This document shows positions 45,130 to 54,044 of a stretch of DNA of 62,715 nucleotides, in pieces; the stretch's first letter is position 1; every line of letters begins with the position of its first letter. The translations under genes were made by a program, and so were the position numbers. Under the pieces are notes generated by a model. It was not told the DNA's origin. It did not search any database and worked only from the letters and a program-made list of their open reading frames with translations. Origin of the DNA: an archaeon (GTDB lineage Archaea; Asgardarchaeota; Heimdallarchaeia; Heimdallarchaeales; Kariarchaeaceae); assembly GCA_024280435.1 (NCBI GenBank), contig JAJRQD010000288.1, forward strand, positions 1 to 62,715, written 5' to 3'.

Positions 45130-45886
45130 GCTTGAATTTTGATAATAACAACGTTAGTACCACTGAAATCAATACAACAATTCCTGCGATTACGTTGGAT
45201 GATAGATCACCATCTGTATTACTATTTACAGCATTACCAACAGTGAATTTCATGAACTGTGAGCCATCCTTGTACACATTAGTGAATTCTGCCGCAGTGT
45301 GTGGGTTCTTATCGTCCCAGAAAGCGAGCATTATCTGAAATTGGTCACCATCTTTCAATTCAATATCATAACCATTGATATCTCCTGAATTCAATGGCTT
45401 ACGAAATTCATATATAAGATTGCCATCATTGGTACCTGATTGTCCCTCTCCGTTATCAACACCCTGGTTATCTATATCCTCGAATGCTTTGTAGCTGTGC
45501 ATATACATATCAATTAATCCTGGTTTATCATAATCAATTATCATCATATCATCAGGTGAACTCTCAACACCCATAATCACATTATCTCCATTCCTATCAA
45601 ACTCAATGCCAAAATAATCGTGCTTGATTGTGGTATCCTGTATAATCTCATCATCAGCTGAGTTGTGTGGAAGTACTACCAGGAAGTAAATATCTGAACT
45701 TGTATAAAGTATTGTCAGATTCAATATCGCTCCATTTGTCATTGATACCTTGTATTCAAAACCTGCATCCCAAGCACTATCAACTGCCCCATCTATAATA
45801 GGCAATGTTTCAGCAGTTGTTGGGGTTATAATTGTTGGGGGTATAAAAATTATCAGCAAGATCAATAAATGGGGAAATTTCCTCAT
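45116..45886 (-). CDS. Membrane-anchored extracellular protein, CBM9 / EB-dehydrogenase-type domain
   Basis: 256 residues. An N-terminal signal peptide (MRKFPHLLILLIIFIPPTII) is followed by a beta-sandwich domain with the DOMON/CBM9-like signature LPIIDGAVDSAWDAGFEYKV, seen in the heme-binding subunit of ethylbenzene and related dehydrogenases and in carbohydrate-binding modules. YFGIEFDRNGDN and FQIMLAFWDDKNP continue the pattern. A C-terminal membrane anchor (VIAGIVVLISVVLTLLLSKF) with basic KPKKK end fixes it at the outer face. Heme or sugar binding cannot be decided. It overlaps the HTH gene on the other strand by 14 nt. Confidence 0.75.
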   Translation of the reverse strand: MRKFPHLLILLIIFIPPTIITPTTAETLPIIDGAVDSAWDAGFEYKVSMTNGAILNLTILYTSSDIYFLVVLPHNSADDEIIQDTTIKHDYFGIEFDRNGDNVIMGVESSPDDMMIIDYDKPGLIDMYMHSYKAFEDIDNQGVDNGEGQSGTNDGNLIYEFRKPLNSGDINGYDIELKDGDQFQIMLAFWDDKNPHTAAEFTNVYKDGSQFMKFTVGNAVNSNTDGDLSSNVIAGIVVLISVVLTLLLSKFKPKKK

Positions 45887-46087
45887 ATTTTGTGGTTATT
45901 TGTCTATTATTTATAAATTTCAGCATATTTGTTCTGATATTATTCGGTTTTTTGATTGTATTAATATCAAGATTCAACTGAAATAATACCTTGTATATGA
46001 ATTCATTTTTTTTTTATACATAATTATATATTAAATGTAATGTAAGCTAAAGCTTTTTCTTACTATGAAAAAATCGATAAATCATAG

Positions 46088-48031
46088 ATGCAGGATATTG
46101 AAGGATTGGCTCTTAATACAATTGTTTTGATTGGAGAATCAATACAAGATAGTTCCAATCGTATAATCTCATGGGGTAAAACTTATTCTGGGGCTTCAGA
46201 ATCTCCTTCAAATTTTAACCAGCAATATACTGAGGGGCAATACAGAGCATTATATCTGAGAATTCGTAGAATTATGATGTCTGATGAATTTGGATTTGGA
46301 AAAGTATTCAATATTGGTGATGATGAGGATCTAATCATAATTGAGAACAAATTATCAGACAGGATACTTCTGGTCGGAGTACTTCTCAGGACAGAGAAAT
46401 ACAAATTCACAGAAACATTGATTGATATCATCAATAATGTGGCAGATAGAGCTGGTATATACACTGCAAAGAAACTGCATTCTGAGATATTTGAGGCATT
46501 AGATCGGTATCGTAATGATACTAGTGTGGATTCTGAGTTGGAAAAATTCTCTCCAATAGAGGCCTTGATTTATCTAGAGACAAAAGATCTCAGTAATACT
46601 AGTAAGGACATGCTGGCAATACTTATCAAATCACTTGTGGACGATAATACCACTGTTGATAGAAAATATCTGCACTCAAAACAGGTATTTGAGGCTGTAC
46701 TGTTGATGTTAAGTAAAATTGTGGAGGGAGATGATCCAGATGTGGTGTTGGATGCTGCATATCTTATTGCAAGTGCATATAAAGAAGCTTTGCGTTTTTA
46801 TTATGCATCCAAGACATTTGAGAAAATTGCTTTGCACGCTAATAATTTTGATAGATTGGCTTTGGAAATATCATGTCGTATACAGATAGCTGATATAATA
46901 AAAATACAGGAGGATAGTGATCCATCTGAGATCATCAATACGCTCATAGATATTGATGATGGTAGCCTTGAGATATCCAGTGCCTTCGATAGGGAGATAT
47001 ATTACTGTTTGCATGGATATGCCTATGATAAAATGGATGATTCACAATCTGCAGAGGATTATTATCTGATGGCAGCAATGGTTGCAGAGATGGAGGGTCC
47101 AAACACAATCTATATAGCTGAGGCACATGCATACATTGCATTGATGCATATGTCAAGATATGAGGTTGACAATGCAATTCGAGAATATATAACAGCCAGT
47201 TCAATTGCTCATGCAAATCGTCAGAATGATCTGGCAAAGAGTTATGAGCATCAAGCAGGTTTGTCTGAACTATTATGGTCTGATATGCTTGCAGCCAGTG
47301 CTCTGGTGTTAAAAATCGAGGGAAATAGTATAATCTCTGAATATCATGCATGGAAGTCTTTGAAACATCTTATCAAAGGTATTGGTTATACAAATAGAAA
47401 TCTCAGATATGATATTCTATCCAAGTACTATTTGAAAATTGTAACAATGTGCGAGGAAGTAATAACTCAGAAATTTGATGAGTACACTATCAGCACAATT
47501 GATGATCTGAAAAGCAATTATACCATACTCCGAGATGGTTCACTATCAGAAATTCAAGAGGAGGAATTACTTAAATTTTTACTGGCTAAAATATCAGTCA
47601 AACTACCATTGCCCAATCCTGTTATCATGATTATTGCAACTGATGGGCGTTTGATCACCGGTGGTGAGGTGGGTTCTGATGACTGGGGTGTCACAGCCTT
47701 TGGGGAGAAGGATGAGTTATTTTCAGGTGCCCTTTCTGCAATAATGGCTATACTATCAGAGGTGATACGTAGCACTAATCCATTGAGAATGGTGGATGCA
47801 GGTTCTACTAGTATTATGATCGAGACTTCCAGTAATTGTATTGCGGCATTACTGATAGAGAAGGAGGACGCAGTATTGAGGCGTGCTTTGAAGGATGTGC
47901 TGATGAAGATTGAGATAAAGTATCCTGAGCTTAAGGAATGGGATGGCTACTCAATTGATTTCTCCAGTATGAAGACGCTGATAAATAATAGGTTTGCCGA
48001 AGCAATGTCGGAATTGGATCGTATTTCCTGA
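46088..48031 (+). CDS. Helical-repeat protein with C-terminal longin/roadblock-like domain
   Basis: 647 residues. The N-terminal 130 may form a first longin-like domain (NTIVLIGESIQDSSNRIISW, RALYLRIRRIM, LIIIENKLSDRILLVGVLL). The middle (about 190-440) is all-helical with TPR-like pairs (FDREIYYCLHGYAYDKMDDS, SAEDYYLMAAMVAEMEG, NTIYIAEAHAYIALMHMSRY, EVDNAIREYITASSIAHANR). Residues about 515-620 are a clear longin/roadblock-like domain: PVIMIIATDGRLITGG, ELFSGALSAIMAILSEVIR, GSTSIMIETSSNCIAALLIEK and a final helix. This is typical of Asgard GTPase-associated scaffolds (inference). It is monocistronic, with TATA-like ACATAATTATATATT upstream. Confidence 0.7.
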   Translation: MQDIEGLALNTIVLIGESIQDSSNRIISWGKTYSGASESPSNFNQQYTEGQYRALYLRIRRIMMSDEFGFGKVFNIGDDEDLIIIENKLSDRILLVGVLLRTEKYKFTETLIDIINNVADRAGIYTAKKLHSEIFEALDRYRNDTSVDSELEKFSPIEALIYLETKDLSNTSKDMLAILIKSLVDDNTTVDRKYLHSKQVFEAVLLMLSKIVEGDDPDVVLDAAYLIASAYKEALRFYYASKTFEKIALHANNFDRLALEISCRIQIADIIKIQEDSDPSEIINTLIDIDDGSLEISSAFDREIYYCLHGYAYDKMDDSQSAEDYYLMAAMVAEMEGPNTIYIAEAHAYIALMHMSRYEVDNAIREYITASSIAHANRQNDLAKSYEHQAGLSELLWSDMLAASALVLKIEGNSIISEYHAWKSLKHLIKGIGYTNRNLRYDILSKYYLKIVTMCEEVITQKFDEYTISTIDDLKSNYTILRDGSLSEIQEEELLKFLLAKISVKLPLPNPVIMIIATDGRLITGGEVGSDDWGVTAFGEKDELFSGALSAIMAILSEVIRSTNPLRMVDAGSTSIMIETSSNCIAALLIEKEDAVLRRALKDVLMKIEIKYPELKEWDGYSIDFSSMKTLINNRFAEAMSELDRIS

Positions 48032-48371
48032 ATGTAATTAACTTATGTGAATAATTAATAATAAATTTCAATTTTGTAAAACTTATTACTTATCAGATTA
48101 GAAATAATTAATCAGTATAAGAGGTAGTTAGCTTTATTTTTCACATATTCTGTGATTAATTCATATTTACAGACATGTTCGATTTTATGATTAATATAGA
48201 TCCTCTGTGAGTAAAATAATGGAATCTTATCTTGTAACTTCTGTTATTTTTGTTTTTCATTTTTCGTATTAAATACATAAGAATTCGTATTTTAAAGCAA
48301 GTATACTAAAATTGCATATGTATTATGGACTTCGGTATTACGATCATTGATTAATCGAAAGCCAAGTCATA
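48032..48371. other. Gene-free stretch upstream of the tusA operon
   Basis: No credible gene is visible; only very short open frames occur. TTCGTATT appears twice (near 48266 and 48284). The functional promoter elements lie closer to tusA (48372-48440). Confidence 0.4.
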
Positions 48372-48440
48372 TTATTAACCATAACTTAATAACATATTAG
48401 GTTATTAATTATATGTTAATAACTAAAACAAACTAATAAA
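48372..48440 (+). promoter_or_regulatory. tusA operon promoter with clustered TTAATAAC half-sites
   Basis: Five copies of TTAATAAC or its complement lie here, at about 48372 (TTATTAAC), 48386, 48401, 48416 and 48433. Those at 48401-48408 and 48416-48423 are inverted and separated by TTATATG, the presumed TATA box. A repressor on this site would cover the TBP site. A GAGGT Shine-Dalgarno follows at about 48460, before the ATG at 48471. The ArsR-like regulator encoded as the last gene of the operon is the obvious candidate binder. Confidence 0.55.
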
Positions 48441-48470
48441 GAGTTATTAATATTAAACGAGGTTCGAAAA

Positions 48471-48716
48471 ATGAGTTTAGAAAATGTAGAAGTAAATTTT
48501 TCAGTAGATGCAAGAGGATCTGCCTGCCCAGGCCCAATACTCGAAGCAAAGAAAGGAATATCAAAAGTCAAAAAAGGTCAGGTTCTTGAAATCATGGCTT
48601 CAGATAAGGGAACTAGATCAGATCTACCAATATGGGTAAAAAGATCTGGCCATGAATTCCTAGGTATTATCGAAGGTGAGGGCTACTTCAGACTTCTAAT
48701 CAGAAGAAAGAAATAG
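48471..48716 (+). CDS. tusA: TusA/SirA-family sulfurtransferase (sulfur carrier)
   Basis: 81 residues, normal size. The N-terminal strand VDARGSACPGPILEAKKGI carries the CPGP motif whose Cys holds a persulfide. The second half (GQVLEIMASDKGTRSDLPIWVKRSGHEFLGI) has the usual TusA pattern. It passes sulfane sulfur between proteins in the cytoplasm. As first gene of an operon with DsrE and HdrA/QmoC-like genes it most likely supplies sulfur to that system. A strong stem-loop follows between it and the next gene. Confidence 0.92.
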   Translation: MSLENVEVNFSVDARGSACPGPILEAKKGISKVKKGQVLEIMASDKGTRSDLPIWVKRSGHEFLGIIEGEGYFRLLIRRKK

Positions 48717-48776
48717 ATCCACAAAAATGGGATCCAAAGGTCCTATAATATAGCCTGTAAAACTGGTTAACAAAAT

Positions 48777-48812
48777 AACTGGCTATGAAAAGATGTCTTC
48801 TCATAGCTAGTT
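48777..48812 (+). promoter_or_regulatory. Stem-loop between tusA and the electron-transfer genes
   Basis: AACTGGCTATGA and TCATAGCTAGTT pair over 12 positions with a single G-U, and the loop (AAAGA-TG-TCTTC) can extend the stem. An A-rich run, not a U-run, follows on the coding strand, so it is not a standard intrinsic terminator. It may be a processing or stability element that makes more tusA mRNA than downstream mRNA (inference). Confidence 0.5.
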
Positions 48813-48851
48813 AATAAAAAAAAAAAGAAAAAAAATTGGTTGTGAAAAATT

Positions 48852-49262
48852 ATGGATAAAAAAAATAATCCAAAAATTCTGATTATATCAACAGATGCCT
48901 GCTCATACCCTGGTATAGATAATGCAGGGCAGAAGCATCTTGAATATTCAGCAAATACATATGTAATACGTACACTCGATCCAGTTATATTTCCTGTGTA
49001 TTTTTACCTGGAAGCATTTGATGCTGGTTATGATGGTATTTATATCGCTTCCTGTGGAACTGATAGCCCATACAAGAATACATTTGAGAAATTATCCGCA
49101 AGAATTGAGCTTGTAGTTGCTGAGATGAAAAAAAGAGGTTTGCATTACAGTCAGATAAAATTGACTGCTATCTGTACGGTTTGTGCAGATCATTTTGTGC
49201 ATGAACTCAATGAATTCATAGAAGGAGTCGTTGAGAACATGCCACCAAAGATCAAAGCATAG
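48852..49262 (+). CDS. MvhD-like protein with most cluster cysteines lost
   Basis: 136 residues that follow the MvhD fold order: DACSYPGIDNAGQKHLEYSA, FDAGYDGIYIASCGTDSPYK, and a terminal region (RGLHYSQIKLTAICTVCADH) that aligns with the GIxxxRvxlxWvSAaE segment. Canonical MvhD ligates a [2Fe-2S] cluster with Cys in CNWCSYAGAD, in the CSG loop and in GCHPGDCHY. Here only the Cys before SYPG and the one in ASCGTD remain, while CTVC is new. It may carry a changed cluster, or serve a structural role for the next protein, HdrA-like. In QmoB a similar domain is fused to the C-terminus. Gap to the next gene is 14 nt. Confidence 0.7.
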   Translation: MDKKNNPKILIISTDACSYPGIDNAGQKHLEYSANTYVIRTLDPVIFPVYFYLEAFDAGYDGIYIASCGTDSPYKNTFEKLSARIELVVAEMKKRGLHYSQIKLTAICTVCADHFVHELNEFIEGVVENMPPKIKA

Positions 49263-49276
49263 GAGTTATAGTTAAA

Positions 49277-50614
49277 ATGATAAATAATGAAAAATTAGAT
49301 TATGATGCACTGATAATTGGTGCTGGTATTGCAGGAATTCAGACTGCTGTGGACCTTGGAAATATGGGTTTGAAAGTGCTGATGATTGATAAACAGAGTT
49401 CAATAGGAGGCACTATGATACAACTATCAAAGGTATTTCCAACTCTTGATTGTGCTTCCTGTATCACTACACCAAAAATGTCTGCTGCATTCAACCACGC
49501 TAATGTAACAACAAAAACCCTTGCCGAATTTTCTGGATTCACAGAATTTTCTGACGATACATTTGAAGTGGAAATCAAGCAGAAATCAAGATATGTGGAT
49601 ATTGGTGCCTGTACTGGTTGTAATGAGTGTGCTGATGCTTGTCCTGTAATCATGCTTGATGATGGTTATGATGAGGGAATGGGCTATAAAAAAGCAATTG
49701 GAGTTCCATTCGCAACAGCATTGCCACAAAAGGCAGTACTTGATATTGATAATTGCATTCTATGTGGAAGATGTGCTAATGCCTGTTCAACATCTGCAAT
49801 ACACTTTGAGATGAAAGATGAACTATTGAAATACAGAGTTGGTGCAATAGTGATTGCTACTGGATTTCATGAGACACAGATAATCAAGGAGAGATTTGGT
49901 GGTGGAAGAATTAAAAATGTAATCACTGGTAAACAGATGGAACGTCTACTTGCACCAACAGGCCTCTCACAGGGAATATTCAGACCATCCGATTCAAAAA
50001 TCCCATGGAGTATTGCATATGTACAGTGTGCCGGATCAAGAGATGCCAGTATCGGAGTTCCATATTGTTCATCTATATGCTGCATGTTTGCTATCAAACA
50101 GGCAATCTTGCTTTCAGCTGCTGCACCTCTTGCAGATATAACTATCTATAATATGGATATTCGTGCTTTTGGCAAAGGATATGATGAATTCTATGAAACA
50201 GCAAGAAATATGGGAATAAATTTTGTCAAGGGAAAAGTTGCATTAATAGAGGAAACAGAGACTGGTAGTACAAAATTACATGTTGAGGTATTTGGAGAGG
50301 ATGGAGGAAAACAGGAGATAGAGCATGATCTCACAGTACTCTCAATGGGAGTGGTGCCACAATGGGATGCATTGATGTCTAAAAAATTGCCAGTATCTCT
50401 TAATGTGGATAGATTTGTCAAAGAGATCAGATTCTCTTCAGAGCCAGGTTTAACAACAATACCCGGAGTATTCGCAGTTGGCACATCAACAGGTCCAAAA
50501 GATATTGTGGATAGTATTATCTCAGGGTCATCTGTTGCCGGTAAGGTAGCTTTATGGCTAAAAGGAGAACTTAGGGATAGTTTCCTTGTGGAAGAATTCC
50601 CTGTTGTGATGTGA
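49277..50614 (+). CDS. HdrA/QmoA-like flavoprotein
   Basis: 445 residues. An FAD-binding motif starts it (ALIIGAGIAGIQTAVDLG), followed by VFPTLDCASCITTPKMS, a hallmark of HdrA/QmoA. An inserted double ferredoxin carries two CxxCxxCxxxCP-type motifs (CTGCNECADACP and CILCGRCANACS) for [4Fe-4S] clusters. Later HdrA landmarks are YVQCAGSRD and YCSSICCMFAIKQA, and FAVGTSTGPKDIVDSI near the end. There is no N-terminal HdrA extension, so it is the QmoA-like short form. With the second HdrA-like protein and the QmoC-like membrane protein it forms a Qmo-type complex passing electrons between a soluble partner and the quinone pool (inference). Confidence 0.9.
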   Translation: MINNEKLDYDALIIGAGIAGIQTAVDLGNMGLKVLMIDKQSSIGGTMIQLSKVFPTLDCASCITTPKMSAAFNHANVTTKTLAEFSGFTEFSDDTFEVEIKQKSRYVDIGACTGCNECADACPVIMLDDGYDEGMGYKKAIGVPFATALPQKAVLDIDNCILCGRCANACSTSAIHFEMKDELLKYRVGAIVIATGFHETQIIKERFGGGRIKNVITGKQMERLLAPTGLSQGIFRPSDSKIPWSIAYVQCAGSRDASIGVPYCSSICCMFAIKQAILLSAAAPLADITIYNMDIRAFGKGYDEFYETARNMGINFVKGKVALIEETETGSTKLHVEVFGEDGGKQEIEHDLTVLSMGVVPQWDALMSKKLPVSLNVDRFVKEIRFSSEPGLTTIPGVFAVGTSTGPKDIVDSIISGSSVAGKVALWLKGELRDSFLVEEFPVVM

Positions 50615-50619
50615 TTATT

Positions 50620-52443
50620 ATGAATGATAAAAAACTAGAAAAACTGGGTGTTTATGTGTGCCATTGTGGTGGTAACATATCCGATTATGTCAATACCTCA
50701 AAAGTTGCAGAGGTAATTCAACAGGAACCTGAGGTACATATGGCCAAAGATTTCATATTCATGTGTTCTGATGCTGGCCAGAAAATGATTGCAGAGGATA
50801 TCAAAGCCAATGATCTTACTCATGTGATTGTAGCATCTTGTTCTCCACGATTGCATCATATGACTTTCCAGAAAGTAGTATCTGAGGCTGGAATAAACCC
50901 TTTCACATATCGTCATGTAAATATTCGGGAACAGGTATCGTGGGTTACCTCTCATGATGAACCAGCAGCAACTGAGAAAGCTATCCGACTGATTAGAGGA
51001 GCTATCTCTGCTGTTGTCAGACTTCAAGAACTGGCTGCTATTGAGAAACAGATGATACAGGTTGGGGCTGTTATTGGTGGAGGAGTATCCGGCATGACTG
51101 CTGCACTTGATATTGCAAATCAAGGATTACCAGTACATTTGATCGAATCATCTCCTGTGCTGGGTGGTAGAACATTGGATCTTGATAAGCTGTATCCATA
51201 TGAGATACCTGCTGATAAATTTGTTCAAAACCTGATTAAGAAGATAAACTCAAATGAGAATATATATATTCATCTAAACACAGAGGTGGTGGATACAGCG
51301 GGTACTATCGGAGATTTCACACTGAAACTCAAGAGAGCTGATAATAAATTGGTCAATACAGAGGAGATGCAATCCTTTGAAATAATTGAGAATGAGAGTG
51401 ATGCTATCAATGTAGATGAATTACATGTTGGTACAATAACAATAGCAACAGGATTTGATACATATGTACCATTAGATGGAGAATATGGATATGGTAAGTC
51501 AAAGCAGGTAATTACTCTTCCAGATTTGATCATGCATCTCAATTCGTACAAAAAAAAGAGATTAGAGATTAATGGAAAGATAATTAATAAGGTAGCCATG
51601 ATCCACTGTGTGGGTTCCCGTCAGATAGAGGATGTACATCCACTGCGTGAGGGTGCTACACTGAACAATGGGTGCTCAAGAACATGTTGTACCGCAACAT
51701 TGCAACAGGCTAACCGATTGAAAGATATGTTTCCCGACATTGATATTTATGATCTATATCGTGATATACGTACATATGGTGAGAAAGAAGTTTACTATAA
51801 AAAAGCATCTGAGAATAATGTGATTTTCATCAAATATCCAGATGAAGAGATCCCACAGGTGGATACCAATGGCTCTCTTAAGATAAGAACTGTGGATGAA
51901 TTAACCTATGGTCTCGAGGTAGAGGTGGAGGTGGATCTGATTGTACTTGCAGTTGCGATGATCCCAAGAGCTAAACCCAGGTTAATAGAGACTTTATCTC
52001 TTGCAACAGGTGTAAATGGCTTTCTACAGGAAGCACATGTTAAACTACAACCAGTTGAATCACCTGTTGATGGAATATTCTACGCAGGTACTGCACAAGG
52101 CCCGAAGGATGTGAGGGAATCAACAATGTCTGCATCCGCAACCTCTGTAAAAGCGAGTACTCTGCTTAAAAAAGAGATTGTAGAATTATCACCATATATT
52201 GCAGAGGTTAACACAGAGATTTGTGATGGCAATGGTGATTGTATAACTCAATGTGAGTACAATGCAATATCAATTGTACCAATTGATGATGGTAAAAAAC
52301 AGGCTATCATCACACCTGCGTTATGTGTTAGCTGTGGTGCATGTGTACCTGCTTGTAAGAAAAATGCAATCAAACTCAATGGATATGAGATTACTACTAT
52401 ACTTGCTGAAGTGAAAGCCATGGTAAAGGAGGTAATATTATGA
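50620..52443 (+). CDS. HdrA/QmoB-like flavoprotein with C-terminal ferredoxin
   Basis: About 607 residues. The classical HdrA N-terminus is present (LGVYVCHCGGNISDYVN, FMCSDAGQKMIAEDI, VIVASCSPRLHHMTF, NIREQVSWVT), then the FAD motif GAVIGGGVSGMTAALDIA, IHCVGSRQIED, NGCSRTCCTATLQQ and FYAGTAQGPKDVRES. The last 70 residues are an 8Fe ferredoxin (CDGNGDCITQCEYNAI, CVSCGACVPACKKNAI). Unlike QmoB it has no MvhD domain; a separate MvhD-like gene lies upstream. A GTG at 50611 is in frame, but the ATG at 50620 is preferred, with GTGATT as SD. Overlaps the next gene (ATGA). Confidence 0.9.
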   Translation: MNDKKLEKLGVYVCHCGGNISDYVNTSKVAEVIQQEPEVHMAKDFIFMCSDAGQKMIAEDIKANDLTHVIVASCSPRLHHMTFQKVVSEAGINPFTYRHVNIREQVSWVTSHDEPAATEKAIRLIRGAISAVVRLQELAAIEKQMIQVGAVIGGGVSGMTAALDIANQGLPVHLIESSPVLGGRTLDLDKLYPYEIPADKFVQNLIKKINSNENIYIHLNTEVVDTAGTIGDFTLKLKRADNKLVNTEEMQSFEIIENESDAINVDELHVGTITIATGFDTYVPLDGEYGYGKSKQVITLPDLIMHLNSYKKKRLEINGKIINKVAMIHCVGSRQIEDVHPLREGATLNNGCSRTCCTATLQQANRLKDMFPDIDIYDLYRDIRTYGEKEVYYKKASENNVIFIKYPDEEIPQVDTNGSLKIRTVDELTYGLEVEVEVDLIVLAVAMIPRAKPRLIETLSLATGVNGFLQEAHVKLQPVESPVDGIFYAGTAQGPKDVRESTMSASATSVKASTLLKKEIVELSPYIAEVNTEICDGNGDCITQCEYNAISIVPIDDGKKQAIITPALCVSCGACVPACKKNAIKLNGYEITTILAEVKAMVKEVIL

Positions 52444-52727
52444 GTAAAAAACCAAAATACTACAAGGAAGCTCTTGATAGATTAAAACAGGAGCGAACAG
52501 TTGATCCAGATTTACTGGAAAGAAATAAATATCGCTCAAGAAAGATAAGAGCAGTATCAAAAGTCATCAAAGATATGGATAAACATACTGTACCTGAAAT
52601 TACAGAGGAACTGGATTATCCTGCAAGTGAGATATTTCTTGCTGTCATGCATTTGATGAAATATGGAGGTCTAAAATTGATCTCTAAACGTGGAGATTAT
52701 CCTCAATATGCATTTGGAGGTCATTAA
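52440..52727 (+). CDS. Small HTH-like protein of the Hdr/Qmo operon
   Basis: 95 residues. The second half (DKHTVPEITEELDYPASEIFLAVMHLMKYGGLKLI) has a winged-helix-like pattern, with a C-terminal KRGDYPQYAF tail. The first half is basic and helical. It starts in the overlap with the HdrA/QmoB-like stop and ends 1 nt before the QmoC-like start, so it is surely co-translated and more likely a complex subunit or assembly factor than a DNA-binding protein. No family is recognised with confidence. Confidence 0.7.
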   Translation: MSKKPKYYKEALDRLKQERTVDPDLLERNKYRSRKIRAVSKVIKDMDKHTVPEITEELDYPASEIFLAVMHLMKYGGLKLISKRGDYPQYAFGGH

Positions 52728-52728
52728 A

Positions 52729-54030
52729 ATGTCAGAACCAATAAAAATCAATCCCAATCTAATGAACGAGGTAAAAAAATATGGCGCATTCGATGTGAGT
52801 GCATGCTTTAACTGTGGTACATGTACTGCTACATGTCCTCTGATAGAGGCTGAAAATGGTAATGAATTCCCAAGAGGAGTGATTAGGCTGGCACAACTTG
52901 GTCAGAAAGATAAATTACTCGGTTCTAATGAGCTTTGGATGTGCTATCACTGTGGTGACTGTACTGCTGCCTGTCCCAGAGAGGCAGATCCAGCAGGATT
53001 TATGCAGGCATCCCGAAAATATGCAATATCTGAATATGAACCCACCGGATTGGCAAAATTATTTCATAAGAATAGAGGTATTGCATTATTCTTTATGTTA
53101 ACAATTGGTATATTATTTGCTGCTTTTATGGAATATTCCAACTCATCTGGATTATTTGGAGAACATGATTATCTTGTACTTGGTGGATATTATGGTGAGG
53201 TTATACACTATAGTGGAATGGCAATGGGTATTTTCGTATTTCTTGTGTTGACTATTGGATTTATACGTATGTATAGATCGTTGGTGAGAAATGAACCACT
53301 AAGAAAGCGAGAATATATTATGGATCATCTAAAAATGAAACATTCAATCATACTTGCTATCAGATCATTCCTGGATCTATTCAAGAATGAAATATTGATG
53401 CAGAAACGTTTCAAAAGAGTAGATGAGGAGGTTTATTATGAAGAGGGTTCTCCACCAGCTTATCTTGAGATAAATAAATCATTTGAACCCGGACAGAAAG
53501 TTAGCAGATGGATGATACATATGAGTATATTCTTTGGATTTATAGGTCTAGCATTGGCAACTGCATTTGATTATCTGATCAAAGATCTAATACTTGAAGA
53601 CCCTGCAGGATGGGTGCCTATCTATCATCCCGTGAGATTACTAGGTATTATTGCTGGTATTTCAATGTTATTTGGTACCACCATGTCATTATATTACAGA
53701 TTAACAAAACCAGAAGATAATGAGTATTACAAATCCACCAAATTTGATGATTGGTTACTATTAATTCTCATTTGGCTAATTGGATTGACCGGTTTCTTTG
53801 CAACTATAATGGTATATCTGCCCACATTACCCAATTGGTCGGGATATGTGATTATTGCTCATGTGGTAGTCATTGGTGAATTATTCCTCATGATCCCATT
53901 CACAAAATTCGCACATATGATATACAGACCACTTGGCCTATGGATGCTAAAATATGAAGAATTAAAAATTGATTTCCTTGAAAACTTACCTTCTGAAGAG
54001 AGAAGTGAGGTAATCAAGGTAATTGTATAA
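52729..54030 (+). CDS. QmoC-like membrane protein (HdrC domain plus heme b-type membrane domain)
   Basis: About 433 residues. Residues 1-110 are HdrC-like with two CxxCxxCxxxCP motifs (CFNCGTCTATCP and CYHCGDCTAACPR). The remainder has about six membrane helices, with histidines in helices at VIHYSGMAMG, RWMIHMSIFFG, IIAHVVVIGE and FAHMIYRP, in keeping with the b-heme cytochrome of QmoC/NarI type. It should exchange electrons between the HdrA-like subunits and a membrane quinone. The ATG at 52729 has a strong GGAGGT SD 7 nt upstream; the in-frame ATG at 52690 lies inside the preceding gene and is rejected. Confidence 0.9.
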   Translation: MSEPIKINPNLMNEVKKYGAFDVSACFNCGTCTATCPLIEAENGNEFPRGVIRLAQLGQKDKLLGSNELWMCYHCGDCTAACPREADPAGFMQASRKYAISEYEPTGLAKLFHKNRGIALFFMLTIGILFAAFMEYSNSSGLFGEHDYLVLGGYYGEVIHYSGMAMGIFVFLVLTIGFIRMYRSLVRNEPLRKREYIMDHLKMKHSIILAIRSFLDLFKNEILMQKRFKRVDEEVYYEEGSPPAYLEINKSFEPGQKVSRWMIHMSIFFGFIGLALATAFDYLIKDLILEDPAGWVPIYHPVRLLGIIAGISMLFGTTMSLYYRLTKPEDNEYYKSTKFDDWLLLILIWLIGLTGFFATIMVYLPTLPNWSGYVIIAHVVVIGELFLMIPFTKFAHMIYRPLGLWMLKYEELKIDFLENLPSEERSEVIKVIV

Positions 54031-54044
54031 GGAGATAGAAAAAA

